Of a stretch of 64,000 nt of DNA, positions 10,107-20,951 are shown one piece after another. Below the pieces are notes generated by a model. It was not told the origin of the DNA. It ran no database searches and worked only from the letters and a program-made list of their open reading frames with translations. The DNA is from Phytophthora hibernalis (taxonomy: Eukaryota; Oomycota; Peronosporomycetes; Peronosporales; Peronosporaceae): the NCBI GenBank assembly GCA_012656075.1, contig JAAKBF010000360.1:124001-188000 (forward strand). Reading direction: 5' to 3'. Position 1 is the first letter of the stretch. Every line of letters begins with the position of its first letter. The translations under genes were made by a program, and so were the position numbers.

Positions 10107-12518
10107 CTACACCTCGCTCAGGACTTCATACTTAGGAGCCACCTTGACAATCTTCGCCCTGATGAACGGATCCACCGGTAGAGCACGGTCTTGTATGAAC
10201 GCCACCAGCGCCACTACCCAAGCCAACGACCATTGTTCTTGCAGGAACTGATCCCTTTCCAGTCGGAACACGTCCATAGGAGAGCGAGGACGGTTTGGCG
10301 GAGGAGGTTCCTCGTCCGTTCCAGGAGAAGTTTCATTCTCTCCAGATTCCAGTTCATCCTCTAATTGAGTGGGTTCCGTCTCTTGACTCGGTTCCTCACC
10401 GTCCTTGGTTTCCTCATCCTCACCGTATTCAAACTCAACTTCGTCCTCAGCTTGGTCAGACTGCTCCCCAACCGAATTTGGAACCTGTCCTTCATCAGAC
10501 GGTTCCGGATTCAGTAGGTATCTCATCGGAAGAGTCCTCCTCCCCTGAACCGGGTTGAGCAAGTCAGCAAGAGTTACAGCGTCGGCACGGTCCGCAGGTA
10601 AGCGTGACAATCCGTCCACATGACCCATGGTCGTTCCAGGCTTGTGGAACACCTTGAACTGCAAATTCGAAAGCTCCATAGCCCAGCGTGCCAATTACGA
10701 GTTAGTCGTACAGTTTCCTGGACTGAAGACCCAAGTCAAAGCCTGGTGATCCGTGTACAAGTCGAACACACGCTTGTCTAAGTAGCATCTGAACTTTCTA
10801 GTGGCCCAAACCATGCCCCAGCACTCAATCTCAGAGATATCATCTTGCTTCGTGATCCAGTTTTTCTGCGAACCGGTCAGCAACTTGCTAGCATAAGCAA
10901 CAACACGGTTGCGACCGTCCACTTCCTGCATAAGACACGCTCCCACAGTATACCGTGACGAATCAACGAAAAGCTTGAAGCAGCGCTTTGCGTCAAGATA
11001 GACCAGAATAGGAGGTTTCACCAGTGCACGATTGAGCTGTCGGAAGGCTGATTCACAGTCCTCATTCCAGAGGAACGGAGCATCCTTCAACTTCAACCGT
11101 TCAAGCGGAGCAGAAATCAGAGCATACCCCGGAATGTACCGTCGGAAGTAGCTAGTAAGACCCCAAAATGACCGTATTCCATGCAAGTCTTGAGGCCTCT
11201 GTACGTTCATCACTGCCTTCACTTTTTCGGGATTAGGCAAGATTCCGGACGGAGTCACGATGTGCCCCAAGAAAGTCACCTGGTTCCGCCCCCAGTGGCA
11301 CTTCTTCATCTTGAGTTTGAATCCAGCTTGCTGGAACCGTGTCAACACTTGGCGTAACCGTACCAAATGAGACGGGAAGTCCTTGCTGAAGATCACACAG
11401 TCATCCAAGTAGACTAGACATATCCTCCATTTCAGATCCACGAGTACAGTTTCCATCAGTCGCTCGAAAGCGGGCACCGCATTGCACAGACCAAAAGGCA
11501 TAACTAGCCACTCATATAGACCGTACTTGCACGTAAAAGCCGTCCTAGACACGCTGTCTTCATGCATTGGCACATTCCAATAGCCAGACGCAATATCCAT
11601 CGTAGAGAACAGTTGAGCGTCGCCTAGTACATCCAGAATGTCATCAATCAAAGGCATCGGGTAACAGTCCTTAACCGTGACAGCGTTCAACCGTCTGTAA
11701 TCGATACAGAAACGGATCCCACCGTCCGGTTTACGGATCATCAATACCGGGCTCGCCCAAGGACTGTTGGACGGTCGAATTAGACCCAGTTCCTCGTACT
11801 ACTGAATCTCGGCCTCCATGACTTCACCTTCAGCCAGCGAGACACGGTACGGCTGTTGTTTTATCGGAGAACTGTCCCCTGTGTCAATCTGAAAGTGCAA
11901 CAACTCCGTCCGTCCAGGTTTCTTAGAAGACTCCACAAACATGTCCCGAAAACGGTTCAACTCGGCCTGGAACAGTTCCTTTTGCTCCATCGACAGTTTG
12001 GACTCAGAAAAGTCAGCAGACGCCTCACCGTGCTTGTCAGGAGGGACATCAGGCTTAGTAGCCTTAACTTTCTCGTCCTCGACTACCTTCCGTTCCTCGG
12101 ACAGCGTCGCAGCAACCTCATCCGTTTGACCCACTTCACTCGGAGCACTAGAAGGCCTTACGGTCATTCCAGGATTAGGCGACTGTTCAAAACCGAACGC
12201 CTCCTCGGGGATTACTGAAGTAGCAGCCACGATCGTTCCTTTCCGGATCCAGTATTCGTCAGTGGAAGCATTGCACATTTCCACGATAACCTTGCTATCC
12301 TCAACAGTTCCAAGAGATCGCGCCATGCACAGAGTAGGAGGTAAACTCAGAGATCCTTCTACCATACCCGTAGCTCCTTTCTCTATGTCACCGATCACGC
12401 TTGTTATTACCAATGCCTGTCCACGAGGCGGGAGACGGATCGAGTTAGCCATAGCCGCCATGAACGTCTCCTGCAAAATCGTAATTCCGAGAGATAGCAC
12501 TTCCCCGGTTCCCTTCAA
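10107..12518 (-). pseudogene. Gypsy reverse transcriptase and RNase H
   Basis: The reverse transcriptase fingers and palm are clear: RFCIDYRRLNAVTVKDCYPM, FSTMDIASGYWNVPMH, VMPFGLCNAVPAFERLM and the catalytic YLDD box (CLVYLDDCVIFS, around 11410). RNase H follows (FKLFVDSSRYTVGACLMQEV ... LYTDHQALTWVF) and ends with KPGTTMGHVDGLSRL. In-frame stops interrupt it near 11797 (EIQ, stop, YEE) and 10697 (TNS, stop, LARW). A disordered Glu/Pro-rich spacer (to 10107) leads to the integrase. The segment upstream of the fingers (12518-11799) is a linker with many Ser, Glu and Lys. Confidence 0.88.
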
Positions 12519-12732
12519 TAGTAAGGTCCATTCTTCCAGGCCTTGAAGGCGCTTAAAGTGTCTACCCTAGTATAGCGTCCACGTGTAAGTGGTCCGCTAC
12601 TAGTACGTGTAAAGCAACTTCAACCGACCCCAGACGGATAGGTAGTCGCACCCACCCACGGATACGCAGGGGATGGCCGGACGAGCGTCGAACACGGCCG
12701 TCGTACGGTTCCAGAGCTTCAGCAGCACGGCC

Positions 12733-13341
12733 TTACCGTTTCATCACTTGACGGTCAACCACACTAAAGGTCGCACCCGTATCAGCCAGCATCTGTGAAG
12801 GTAGACAGTCGATGTAGCCGCTAGAGAGTGCCTCAAAGTTCCCCACAGAGCACACGACACGCCGTCCTCCTGCTACAATCCGAGGTACATCAAAGCCTTC
12901 TTCTCCGTCGTCGTCACGGACTCCAAATCCGTTAGGTAGGTTGACCGTGACAACTTCCACCAGACCGGTTCTCGGAGGAGGTTCTGCCTTAGGACGCTCT
13001 GGTCTCAGCACGCTCACATAGTGGTAAGCATCTTCATCACACTCGAACCGAGATTCCAGTTTGCCCAATGCCTCAGCACGGTCTCGATATAGAGCCGAAC
13101 AGTTAAAACACACCGTCTTCTTTAGCTGACGCCGTCGACGACGTTTAGCCGCAGGCGTGGTTGATCGTCCAGTCCTGTCACACAGCTTTCTCCAGATTCG
13201 AACTACATTCTCAGCGAAGTAGCTCTCCACCCAGGACAACACTCGGTCCCAGCACGGACCAAGCAGACCTCTTTCACGTACCACCTCGTCGACAAAATAA
13301 CGTAGCCGTTCCCAGTCCACCTCAGGACTTTTGTCACGCAA
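12733..13341 (-). pseudogene. Gypsy aspartic protease segment
   Basis: The frame ends with SQMLADTGATFSVVDRQVMK, the single D-T-G-A active site of retroviral-type proteases (about 12740-12790). Upstream lies a basic stretch (TTPAAKRRRRRQLKK) and a C-x2-C pair (CFNCSALY), then PNGFGVRDDDGEEGFDVPRI. The enzyme would act as a dimer to cut the polyprotein. The C-terminal half of the protease must lie in another frame between 12733 and 12518, which is open only in pieces. Confidence 0.7.
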
Positions 13342-13441
13342 GGGAGGGATCTTAGCTGCTTCATTATCATCGCGAGCGAGCTCCTTCAGCTTTTCTCCGT
13401 GTCCATTTCCCTTTTGACTTCTTTCAACATCCGAGACACGG

Positions 13442-14750
13442 CTAGTCGGGCGATGGTCCGTGCTTCCTTTGGCCGGACCATTCTTTGAGCGAATACGTCT
13501 GCAAGGCCGCTATTTCCACTGACGCAACCGTGTCTTCGACCTCCAACGAGAACGCGACATTTTCCTTCACTATCGCTTCAGCGTCTTCGACCACCGGCTC
13601 GATAGCTTCTACCTCGGAGTCGCTTTCGCTTTCCACGCTAGAGTCGCTACTCGAACTTTCAGATTCGTCAAGTACCGTATCCACAGGAACCACGCTCACT
13701 TCGACGCTCTTAGTCACGGTCTCAGTTCTTTTCCTGACCGTACTAGCCACATGTTCAGGCACAGTAGTCGAAAAGTCACGGTTCGCCCTTTTCGCCTCTG
13801 CCGAATTCTCCAACGTGGCAAGAAACCAATCCTGCCAATATTCGGGCGTGTTCGTACCCTCCGGTGTTGCTTCCCTTGTCCGAGCTAACACGTCCGTATC
13901 CAGTCCGAGGAACCGTGCCATCTCTTCCAGAGTGGGTTCCTTCTGGTTCTCAGCGTTCTGCTTCACACGTTGCTTCAATTCCACTTCGTCCAACGGGTAC
14001 AATCGTTCCTCGAGTTCCTTGTCATATTCCTCCTTTTCGACCGCGACTACTTCTTTAGCAATCACGCTTGCTTCTTGGCCCGGAACACAATTTTCCAATG
14101 CGTCCAGTTCATCATCTGTGAATAATCGGGCGTGAGGCGAAGGGTTTTCCAGTTCGGCTTTGTCCACAGCCTCCGTACCGTCTTTGCCGTTTCCAACGTC
14201 CTCCGACTTGTCCACTTCCGAAGCCAAGTTCACCAATTCTCCATTCGAAGGTTCGGGTGGATCCTCCGCCGGTTCCTCCCAACCTAGGAAGACGGTTTCT
14301 CCGAGGTCCAGATTGTCTAGACCATCGTCGTCTACCCAGACCGGTTCAGCAACTCTCTCAGGATACTTGCGATCACCGCGACCTTCTTCTGAGCTTCCGG
14401 CTCTGCAGCTACGACCTCCTGATTGGAGTCGGCTACCGTACCGTAAACAACCACTGGGTCGTGCACTTCCTCTGCTTCCTGCAGTTCTTCTTCGAGATCG
14501 TCTTCTTCAGCGTCGAAACCGTTTTCAAAGGCTTAAAACTGTTTTCTTCGATCTCCAGACCGTTCAATTCGGCCACCACTTCTTGGTCTTCCCAAACGAT
14601 GGGCTCTTCAACGAGGCCCTCGTTGTCACCATACTCCATCTCACCGTTCAAATCCATGAACTCCGCGTGCTCCAGCACGGCGAGACAGTCATCCGAGTCA
14701 TCTTCATCATCTTCCGCAATTTCCATTATTCCATCTCAGTTCACTTCTAG
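13442..14750 (-). pseudogene. Acidic linker between gag and protease
   Basis: Two open stretches (14726-14433 and 14236-13442) encode low-complexity, Glu/Asp/Val-rich sequence such as AEDDEDDSDDCLAVLEHAEF and SESSSSDSSVESESDSEVEA, with LEEMARFLGLDTDVLARTRE in between. No enzyme motif is seen. Position between the zinc knuckle and the protease marks it as an unstructured part of the Gypsy polyprotein. Frame breaks fit the decay of the rest of the element. Confidence 0.5.
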
Positions 14751-14856
14751 GTCAACGCTTTCATCCGAGTCGACTTGCAGAAATTCCCCTCTTTCCCATT
14801 CATCTTCGTACCTGATGATCGTCCGTCCAGTTTTCACGGTACAGTCACCACTCGAG

Positions 14857-17160
14857 TCATTCACTAGACCAGAGGAAGGAGTGACTCTCTCCTCCCCTTC
14901 CTCCTACCTCCGTCATTGACGAGGAGACGGTGGGAACGGTGGGTTCTCCTAGACCGTGCCATAGTTCGCAGAGTCTCAACATCAGGACAGTTCGCAACGA
15001 TGTGACCAGGTTTTCACATAGGAAACAGTTCCGAGTAGGCGACCGTCCACCTTGGCCACCGTTCTGCATCCCATTATCACGGTACGGTTCCTCGCACTCC
15101 GACATGATGTGTCCGAGCCGTCCACAACGCCGACAAGTCATCTTCTGCCGAGGACAGTTTAAACGACGGCATCCTTCCCGGTCACAACGTCCACACACGC
15201 ATATTCCTTCTCAAGTTCGGTCGTCCGCAGCCATGCTGATGCCACAGAACCGTTGTCCGTTCCCTTGGTTCCAACTAGACGGTGAAGGAGGCAAGTCCTG
15301 CACGGACGCAATGGTAGGAGCACGGTTGCGAGGAGACCGTGGTGGTTGCCAACGCTCCTGCTCCATTTGTTCTCGCCACTGTTCCTGCCTGGTCATTAGC
15401 GACTGCATCTTCTGGGATAGTTCTTCGACAGTCGATTGGCTTTTGTCCTTCTTGCCACGCTTCGGAGTTCCGTCTTCAAACTGGTCTTCTTCCTCAATAG
15501 GACGGTGCATGTCCTTGAACATCAACCACTCACACGCAGCAGGAATATCGCAAGCCGGGCTCGAGTCGAGCGTGGCCAGTAGACGCTTGTTCCTTAAACC
15601 GCGACGGAACAGTTGATAACGCATCCGTGGATCTGGATAGTTCAGAGCTTCACACAGATCGGAGACACGGTCACCCTATTCTTCCACTGATTCTCCATGT
15701 TCACGCTTCGTCGTATGCAACCGCTCCCACAGCTCATCAGCCGTTCTGCTCAGGAAGTGATTATGGAACCTTGTGCGTAGGGTGTCGTAGGGATTGATGC
15801 TCAAATTACCCCACCAACGCTCACCTTCCTTGCCCTTCAACTTCTGACGGAACACTAGTAATCTTGACCGTTCTGGTAGACCTTCAGTGTAAGACTCGAA
15901 TGCTTCCCAGAAATCACGTGATTTCTCTACCGTGGTCGTGTCCGAGTAGAACATCGGAAGCACTTTCAAAGCATTCGAAACCAGGCTTGACATCGCAAAA
16001 GACTCAGAAGTACGGACGGATGCCACCGGTCCAGCCACTCCAAATCCAGTCTGTTTAGGCGTCGGAACATTTTGTCTGGGCGGTCCCGGAGGCGGAGGTC
16101 CGTTCCGAGGCGCAGGAGAAGCACTCTGACGTACAGACTGTGTGTTCCTAGGCGCGGGCGGAGCACTCGTTCTCGGAGGAGGAGCCGTTCCTCTTGTCAT
16201 AGTCGCCTGTCCAGTCGGGAGCACACTTGTTCTCGCCGGAGGAGCACCTCGAGGCGTCACCACTGGAGTTCCCGTCGGTCTCGACGTTCCGTGAGGAGGC
16301 AGACCTCCTTGGTATGGACACTGTAACCATCCAGGTGTACCATACGGACCAATACCCGGATAATATGGCATATACGGAACCGGAGGCGTCGCGCCGCTCC
16401 GTTCCGGAGGCTCAGGGACCGTGACAGGTTCACGCTTCACATTCCAGTCCCATCCGACCGAAGGTTGCGCCACTCGACGTGTTTCTGGTCCGGTGTACCG
16501 AGCAATAAACCCACTAGGAGACCGTTTGGGAGCCTCCTTGACCGGTTCTGGTGGAGCTGGGGCCGGATATGGATAGGCATACGCACCAGTATACGGGGAA
16601 TAGTACGAAGCCGGCACTCCTCCGTATCCACCATAGCCTCCTTCATAGTCAGTGGCGTATCTTTCCACCACCGTCTCTTCTCGCGGTTCACCGTGTCGAC
16701 TCTGCTCGTCCCGGTGTTGATGATGCACGGAACGGTGTCGAGACCGAGGTCGGGAAGACACTTCCGATCTAGTACCGTGATCACTCATATCCTCGGCATG
16801 CTCACTTGCATCCTCGGCGGGCTCGCCTCCTTCTGTGGCTTTAGACTCGTCTTCATACTGATGCCACAGTTCCCTCATCACTTCTCCTTGCAACGTCTCG
16901 CGACCGTGCGTCGTGGTGGCCTGAACCGACCGCCCACTTACACTACCGCGACGACGGCTCGCTCTTGATCTCGAACGAGTTCCTTCTGCTAGGCTCGCTG
17001 GCCTTCGACTGGTCCGGCGACGCTCTTCGGACTCCAGCCGCTTCACTTCAGACCGTACTACACCAGTAGCAGGGTCACCTTGATCCATTTCACGATCGCC
17101 ACCTAGGCGTTCCGTGCCATCTCCATTTCCATCATCGCGCGCATCGTCCTGCCGCGGCAT
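14857..17160 (-). pseudogene. Gypsy gag with CCHC zinc knuckle
   Basis: The frame starts at MPRQDDARDDGNGDGTERLG and contains a long Arg/Ser- and Pro/Gly-rich region, a gag capsid-like block (VEKSRDFWEAFESYTEGLPE ... GKEGERWWGNLSINPYD) and, near the end, cysteines CGRCDREGC and a CCHC knuckle CRRCGRLGHIMSEC that binds nucleic acid. All parts share one frame but two in-frame stops cut it, near 15673 (SVEE, stop, GDR) and 15208 (DRT, stop, EGI). This is the structural protein of the retrotransposon particle. Confidence 0.8.
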
Positions 17161-17635
17161 TTTCCACTTGTGCTAACCGTTTCCTAGGTCTTCCGTGCAC
17201 CCAATTTCCGTAGCTCGACGCGCCGCTAGTCACTCAACCGTTGACACTTCCAAGTCCGTCCGCTGGACGTTCCACTTCACCAACCGTAGGCTGCGCTGCT
17301 TGATCCTCAGACGACAGTCCACTAGAAGATCGTACTTCCGTCCTTGTACGACTTCTACCGTTCTCTTCGCCCGTTCCCTGGCGACGCTACACCGAGACCC
17401 TTCTCAATGGCCTTCCGCGCACGGGTGATTTTCCAACTTCGAGCGTGACGCGGCCTCCAACGCGGTTCCTTGCGCGGCCGACTACGTACGGGGCCCTTGC
17501 CAAGCGTACGCGCACTGCAATCGCAGCGGTCACAATTCCGCGCTCCAGACTCTCACACTGCTGCACGCCGAAGACTGTACCCTGCTTCTCCACCAAGCTG
17601 TCGCGAGCTGCCTTGATTTTTCTCTTCTTCCACAT

Positions 17636-17930
17636 GATCAAGTAGGAAGTCCTTCTAGGACGGGTTTTTCACCTTTGATAAGGTTTTTCCCGTGGTAGGA
17701 CTTTGAACTGTAGGGAACTCCAACGAGTCTAACTCGGCCGGGATGACTCCAGGAAGCCAACTTCCATGAAGCTAACTCCCGGACCAGCGAATCAAGCTAC
17801 TTTCCCTCCTTGCAATGATGAACCCGTTTGAGGAAAGTGGATGTTATGAACGAGTGGTGGGGACCACAAGTTCGGAAGCAGAGTTTCGGATCGGGAGAGA
17901 ATAGGCAAGGCAAACTGGCTCATTCGCCAT
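17636..17930. repeat. Direct repeat copy 1 (possible LTR piece)
   Basis: Begins TGATCAAGTAGGAAGTCCTT and continues through GGACTTTGAACTGTAGGGAA and AACCCGTTTGAGGAAAGTGG to about 17930. A second, diverged copy starts at 18182. It sits just upstream of the gag start of the minus-strand Gypsy element, where a 5' LTR would be. Confidence 0.6.
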
Positions 17931-18181
17931 TCTTCTCCCTCGAGCTCAAGCAAGACCAGCAGTCGGAGCTCCAGTAAGGCACATCGCCCAGAGCGCCGGG
18001 AAGAGGCCTGGCCTCAAGATCAGAGCTCAGATCTCCAGTCCGATTCAGCTACGGCAGGACTCTTCTCGTGGTCGCGACCGCCTAGCTCAAGCTCCAACGT
18101 GACGCAGTGTCAAGGCGCCGGGAAGAAGCAGCTGGAGCTGCCAGCAAGATTTCTTTTCTCTTCTTCCACATCAGCACACTT

Positions 18182-18450
18182 GATCAAGTAGGAAGTCCTT
18201 CTAGGACGGGTTTTTCACCTTTGATAAGGTTTTGTCCCGTGGTAGGACTTTGAACTGTAGGGAACTCCAACGAGTCTAACTCGGCCGGGATGACTCCAGG
18301 GAGCCAACTTCCATGAAGCTAACTCCCGGGGGTCAACCCTACGAGCGAATCAAGCTGCTTCCCGTCCTTGGAATGATGAACCCGTTTGAAAAACGTGGAG
18401 GTTATGAACGAGTGGTGGGGACCACGAGTTCGGAAGCAGAGTTTCCAGTT
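18182..18450. repeat. Direct repeat copy 2 (possible LTR piece)
   Basis: Same sequence as the copy at 17636, 546 bp apart, with scattered substitutions (for example GTTTGAAAAACGTGGAGG against GTTTGAGGAAAGTGGATG). The block between the copies (17930-18181) repeats Arg/Ser codon-like CTCAAGCAAGACC motifs and holds no gene. Confidence 0.6.
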
Positions 18451-19502
18451 CGAAAAAGACTTCAGCGCGCGCACCTGAGGACGTCCAAGCTTGCTGGCCC
18501 TCGAATATCCTGCATACCCGGCAGCTCACACAAGTACATGATGTTTGTATTCAAACGCAACCACACTGACGAAGTATCAATACGATTTTGCGCCTGATGC
18601 GAAGTTCTATGGATGTATTATAGTAACTGCTGCTTCTGGACAACATGTTTTGCTACAAATACACGATTGTTATGACGGTGTTGTTATTGTTGTTTGTTTA
18701 ATGTTGCTGAATGTTCGCATTGGGTGATATCCAATGAACCGACGCGTCTTTATGGTGTGACCTAAAATACTGAAGTCTATATGGCGTGGCCAAAATGACT
18801 CGCTCGATTTTAGTCACTGGCTCCCACGTCGGAGTCCAGTCGACTTATATGACCAGGTCATTCTCGTCTTGGCTCTGGCCAAGGAGATGCCGATACCCGT
18901 ACTGTTCATCTGCTTGGTCATGGCACGTACACTAACGTCCCTGCGGCGGTCGAAGATGACGACCTTCCCTGTTTGGAGGAGCAGCAGCACCAGCTACACG
19001 CCGGAGAAACCTGAGCAGGAATGGTTTGGGAATGGGGCGAACCAGAATGAGGTATAGGACGCGCAGGGTGATCGCTTCCATGCCTCGCTCTGTTTTTTGT
19101 ATCACGCCCGAAATACAGCACCACGTAGATGGCGCCAAGTTTCGTACGTGAAGTAGCCACCACTCAGATGGCGCCAAGTTTTGTACGTGAAGTAGCCACC
19201 ACCTCGCCGGACATGCGTCTGAGACAAGTCGCAGTACGAGCGTCACTGGTCGACACACAGGAGGTTAGCCATGTTTTGGCAGAAAGGCGAATGCTCCGAC
19301 GCTGATGAACACCCACATTATGCGCGAGGATAAGTGATTGGATGACTATTTCTATTTGTGACGGTCGTAGAACGGAGGAGCTAGAACCCCTTCATTATAA
19401 GCAGCAAAAGCTAGAACTTGGAATACACATGATTAGCTACAACAACGGCCGTAGATAAAGTGAATCGCAAATTCAGGACACAAATATATCAGTGGGAGCT
19501 AA
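18451..19502 (+). other. Intergenic region, no gene seen
   Basis: Between the Gypsy-side repeats and the Polinton-like element. It holds a 39-bp tandem duplication at 19127-19204 and otherwise short, unsupported open frames. Base composition shifts here from GC-rich retroelement to AT-rich element. Confidence 0.5.
19127..19204. repeat. 39-bp tandem duplication
   Basis: AGATGGCGCCAAGTTTCGTA and the rest of a 39-bp unit occur twice in a row (19127-19165 and 19166-19204), differing at about one base plus one inserted base at the end. Confidence 0.75.
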
Positions 19503-20121
19503 ATCAGCAGCAACAGCATCCCAAACGCATGAAGCGATAAAACGCATGACCAGAGTCTGCTGGATATGTGCCTACCGAAAGCCCTACTACTGACCCAAAA
19601 CAGCATTGTCAATAATAAAAATAAATCGTGGAACTCGAGTTGTTGTAGGTATCCCAGCACCACCAGATGAGTATAAACCTGTTGCTGGTCGTATCCAAGT
19701 ACCTCCTGCAGTCGGCAGAGTCGTTGGAGTTGGGCTAAAATCAAATTGTGCAGCGTAGTAGACACCATTCTCGTTTAGTTGGATGTAAAAACATTATTAC
19801 CGGAAGGATCGATGAGGTAGGCACCAACGTTGATTAGAGCGGTTTGAATGCTTCGGTTGATATCAGAGTACTTGTAATAGCCATCAGGTAGACTGATACT
19901 GACCGTGGAAGTAGTTCCAGCCGTAGGAATTTCAACCTTGAACGTGGTGTTCTGAAACTGCATTGTATCAATGTTGCACTCACTGTTGTACAGGCTAATG
20001 GATTGAATAGCGCAGGCTACATCACGGAAATCGGCCGCTGAACGAGGAAACGAGTAGCGTCACGTTGAATTGTACCCATCCTGTACAAGATTGGTACTGT
20101 CGATTTTCAAAAAGCTTGCCA
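19503..20121 (-). CDS. Probable minor capsid (penton-like) protein
   Basis: Starts at the ATG at 20119-20121 (MASFLKIDSTNLVQDGYNST) with TATATAAC 11 bp upstream. The middle has YNSECNIDTMQFQNTTFKVE and VSISLPDGYYKYSDINRSIQ; a 'PDGYY...DIN..IQ' block is typical of minor capsid or penton proteins of Polinton-like viruses and virophages. Frames change near 20060, 19780 and 19590; single bases restore continuity to a TGA at 19503-19505 (about 205 residues). The place next to the ATPase fits a morphogenesis module. The family call rests on motif style, so another virion protein is possible. Confidence 0.5.
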
Positions 20122-20173
20122 TCTTAGTTATATATCATCAGAGCCATAATTCTGACTGATCAATAAGAATTAC

Positions 20174-20901
20174 TCATAACTGAGTGAGATCTACAACTTG
20201 ATCAAAATTGTAGCGGAGCTGACTTTTGACGGAATCCACGAGGAGGATCTGTCCTTTTCGCCCAGTGTATTTGTCATATGCTGTCATGATATTACGATCG
20301 TTTAGGCCGTCTATATTGAAGTCTTTGACAACCATTTGCAAATCACGTTTTGAATTTGCTTTTAGGATCGCTACATACTCTGCATTCAAGCGAATCATCA
20401 TATCGGTTGCAAAATAGCTATGACTTAAGAAAATGGTACTCAACCTGAAATGCCTTCCACGAGTGAAGTAGTGTGAAAATATGATCTTCTGCAGTAGTTT
20501 ATCGTTGCTGTAATCATCTATGATTACAAGCTCAGGCTTGTTCGAACTTAGAGGGCTCGTCGTACTTGGTCGACGCTGGGAGGTAACTCTGGGTCAGCAA
20601 ATGTGACAAATCCATCCAGTTTATCGCGAAGATACTCATACAGCTCCTGATGAGGGTTGCGAGCTATGATGGTTAAGTGCGCGAAGACATGTGGACAATG
20701 CTTGAGTATATACAAACAGAAATTATTCTTGACTGAAAAACTGGGTCCGAGTACCACCATTCTAAACAAAGTTTTGATATCTAGAGCGGAGATATCACCC
20801 ATACCAGCCGAGCGATACTTTTTAGACAGTGATGCGCCGAAATCAGGGATAAGCGAAGTCTCATTGCTTGCATCCCTTGACTTCTGTCTAAGAGCGACCA
20901 T
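20174..20901 (-). CDS. Packaging ATPase (FtsK/HerA, A32-like)
   Basis: Drives genome packaging into capsids. The start is ATG at 20899-20901. A degenerate Walker A (RMVVLGPSFSVKNNFCLYIL) keeps Gly, Ser and Lys but lacks the final Thr/Ser of GKT/S. Walker B is LVIIDDYSND. The block FTRGRHFRLSTIFLSHSYF is the conserved arginine/sensor strand of the A32-like family. A single-base frame change at about 20545 (one extra base in GCCCTC) joins the two parts. About 243 residues, the usual size for Polinton ATPases. It shares a 50-bp divergent promoter region with the fibre gene. Confidence 0.8.
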
Positions 20902-20951
20902 GATCGTTTGATAATATCGTTTTAACTATATAGCTCTAGACAAAATCGATC
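20902..20951. promoter_or_regulatory. Divergent promoter between ATPase and fibre genes
   Basis: Only 50 bp separate the two start codons. The centre holds AACTATATAGCTCTAG, whose TATATA reads in both directions, 24 bp before the fibre ATG and 31 bp before the ATPase ATG. The same TATATA element precedes most genes of this block. Confidence 0.55.

Larger units (their letters stand above)
8568..17160 (-). mobile_element. Chromodomain Ty3/Gypsy retrotransposon, decayed
   Basis: On the minus strand the order is gag with a zinc knuckle, acidic linker, aspartic protease, reverse transcriptase, RNase H, integrase and chromodomain, the Ty3/Gypsy (chromovirus) order. The coordinates cover the coding part only. 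No clear LTR pair was found: repeats at 17.6 and 18.2 kb lie beyond the gag end but I see no match at the other end. At least six in-frame stops and several frame changes break the ~8.6-kb polyprotein. Some frame changes are repaired by one homopolymer base; all the stops could arise by C-to-T or G-to-A changes. Confidence 0.85.
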
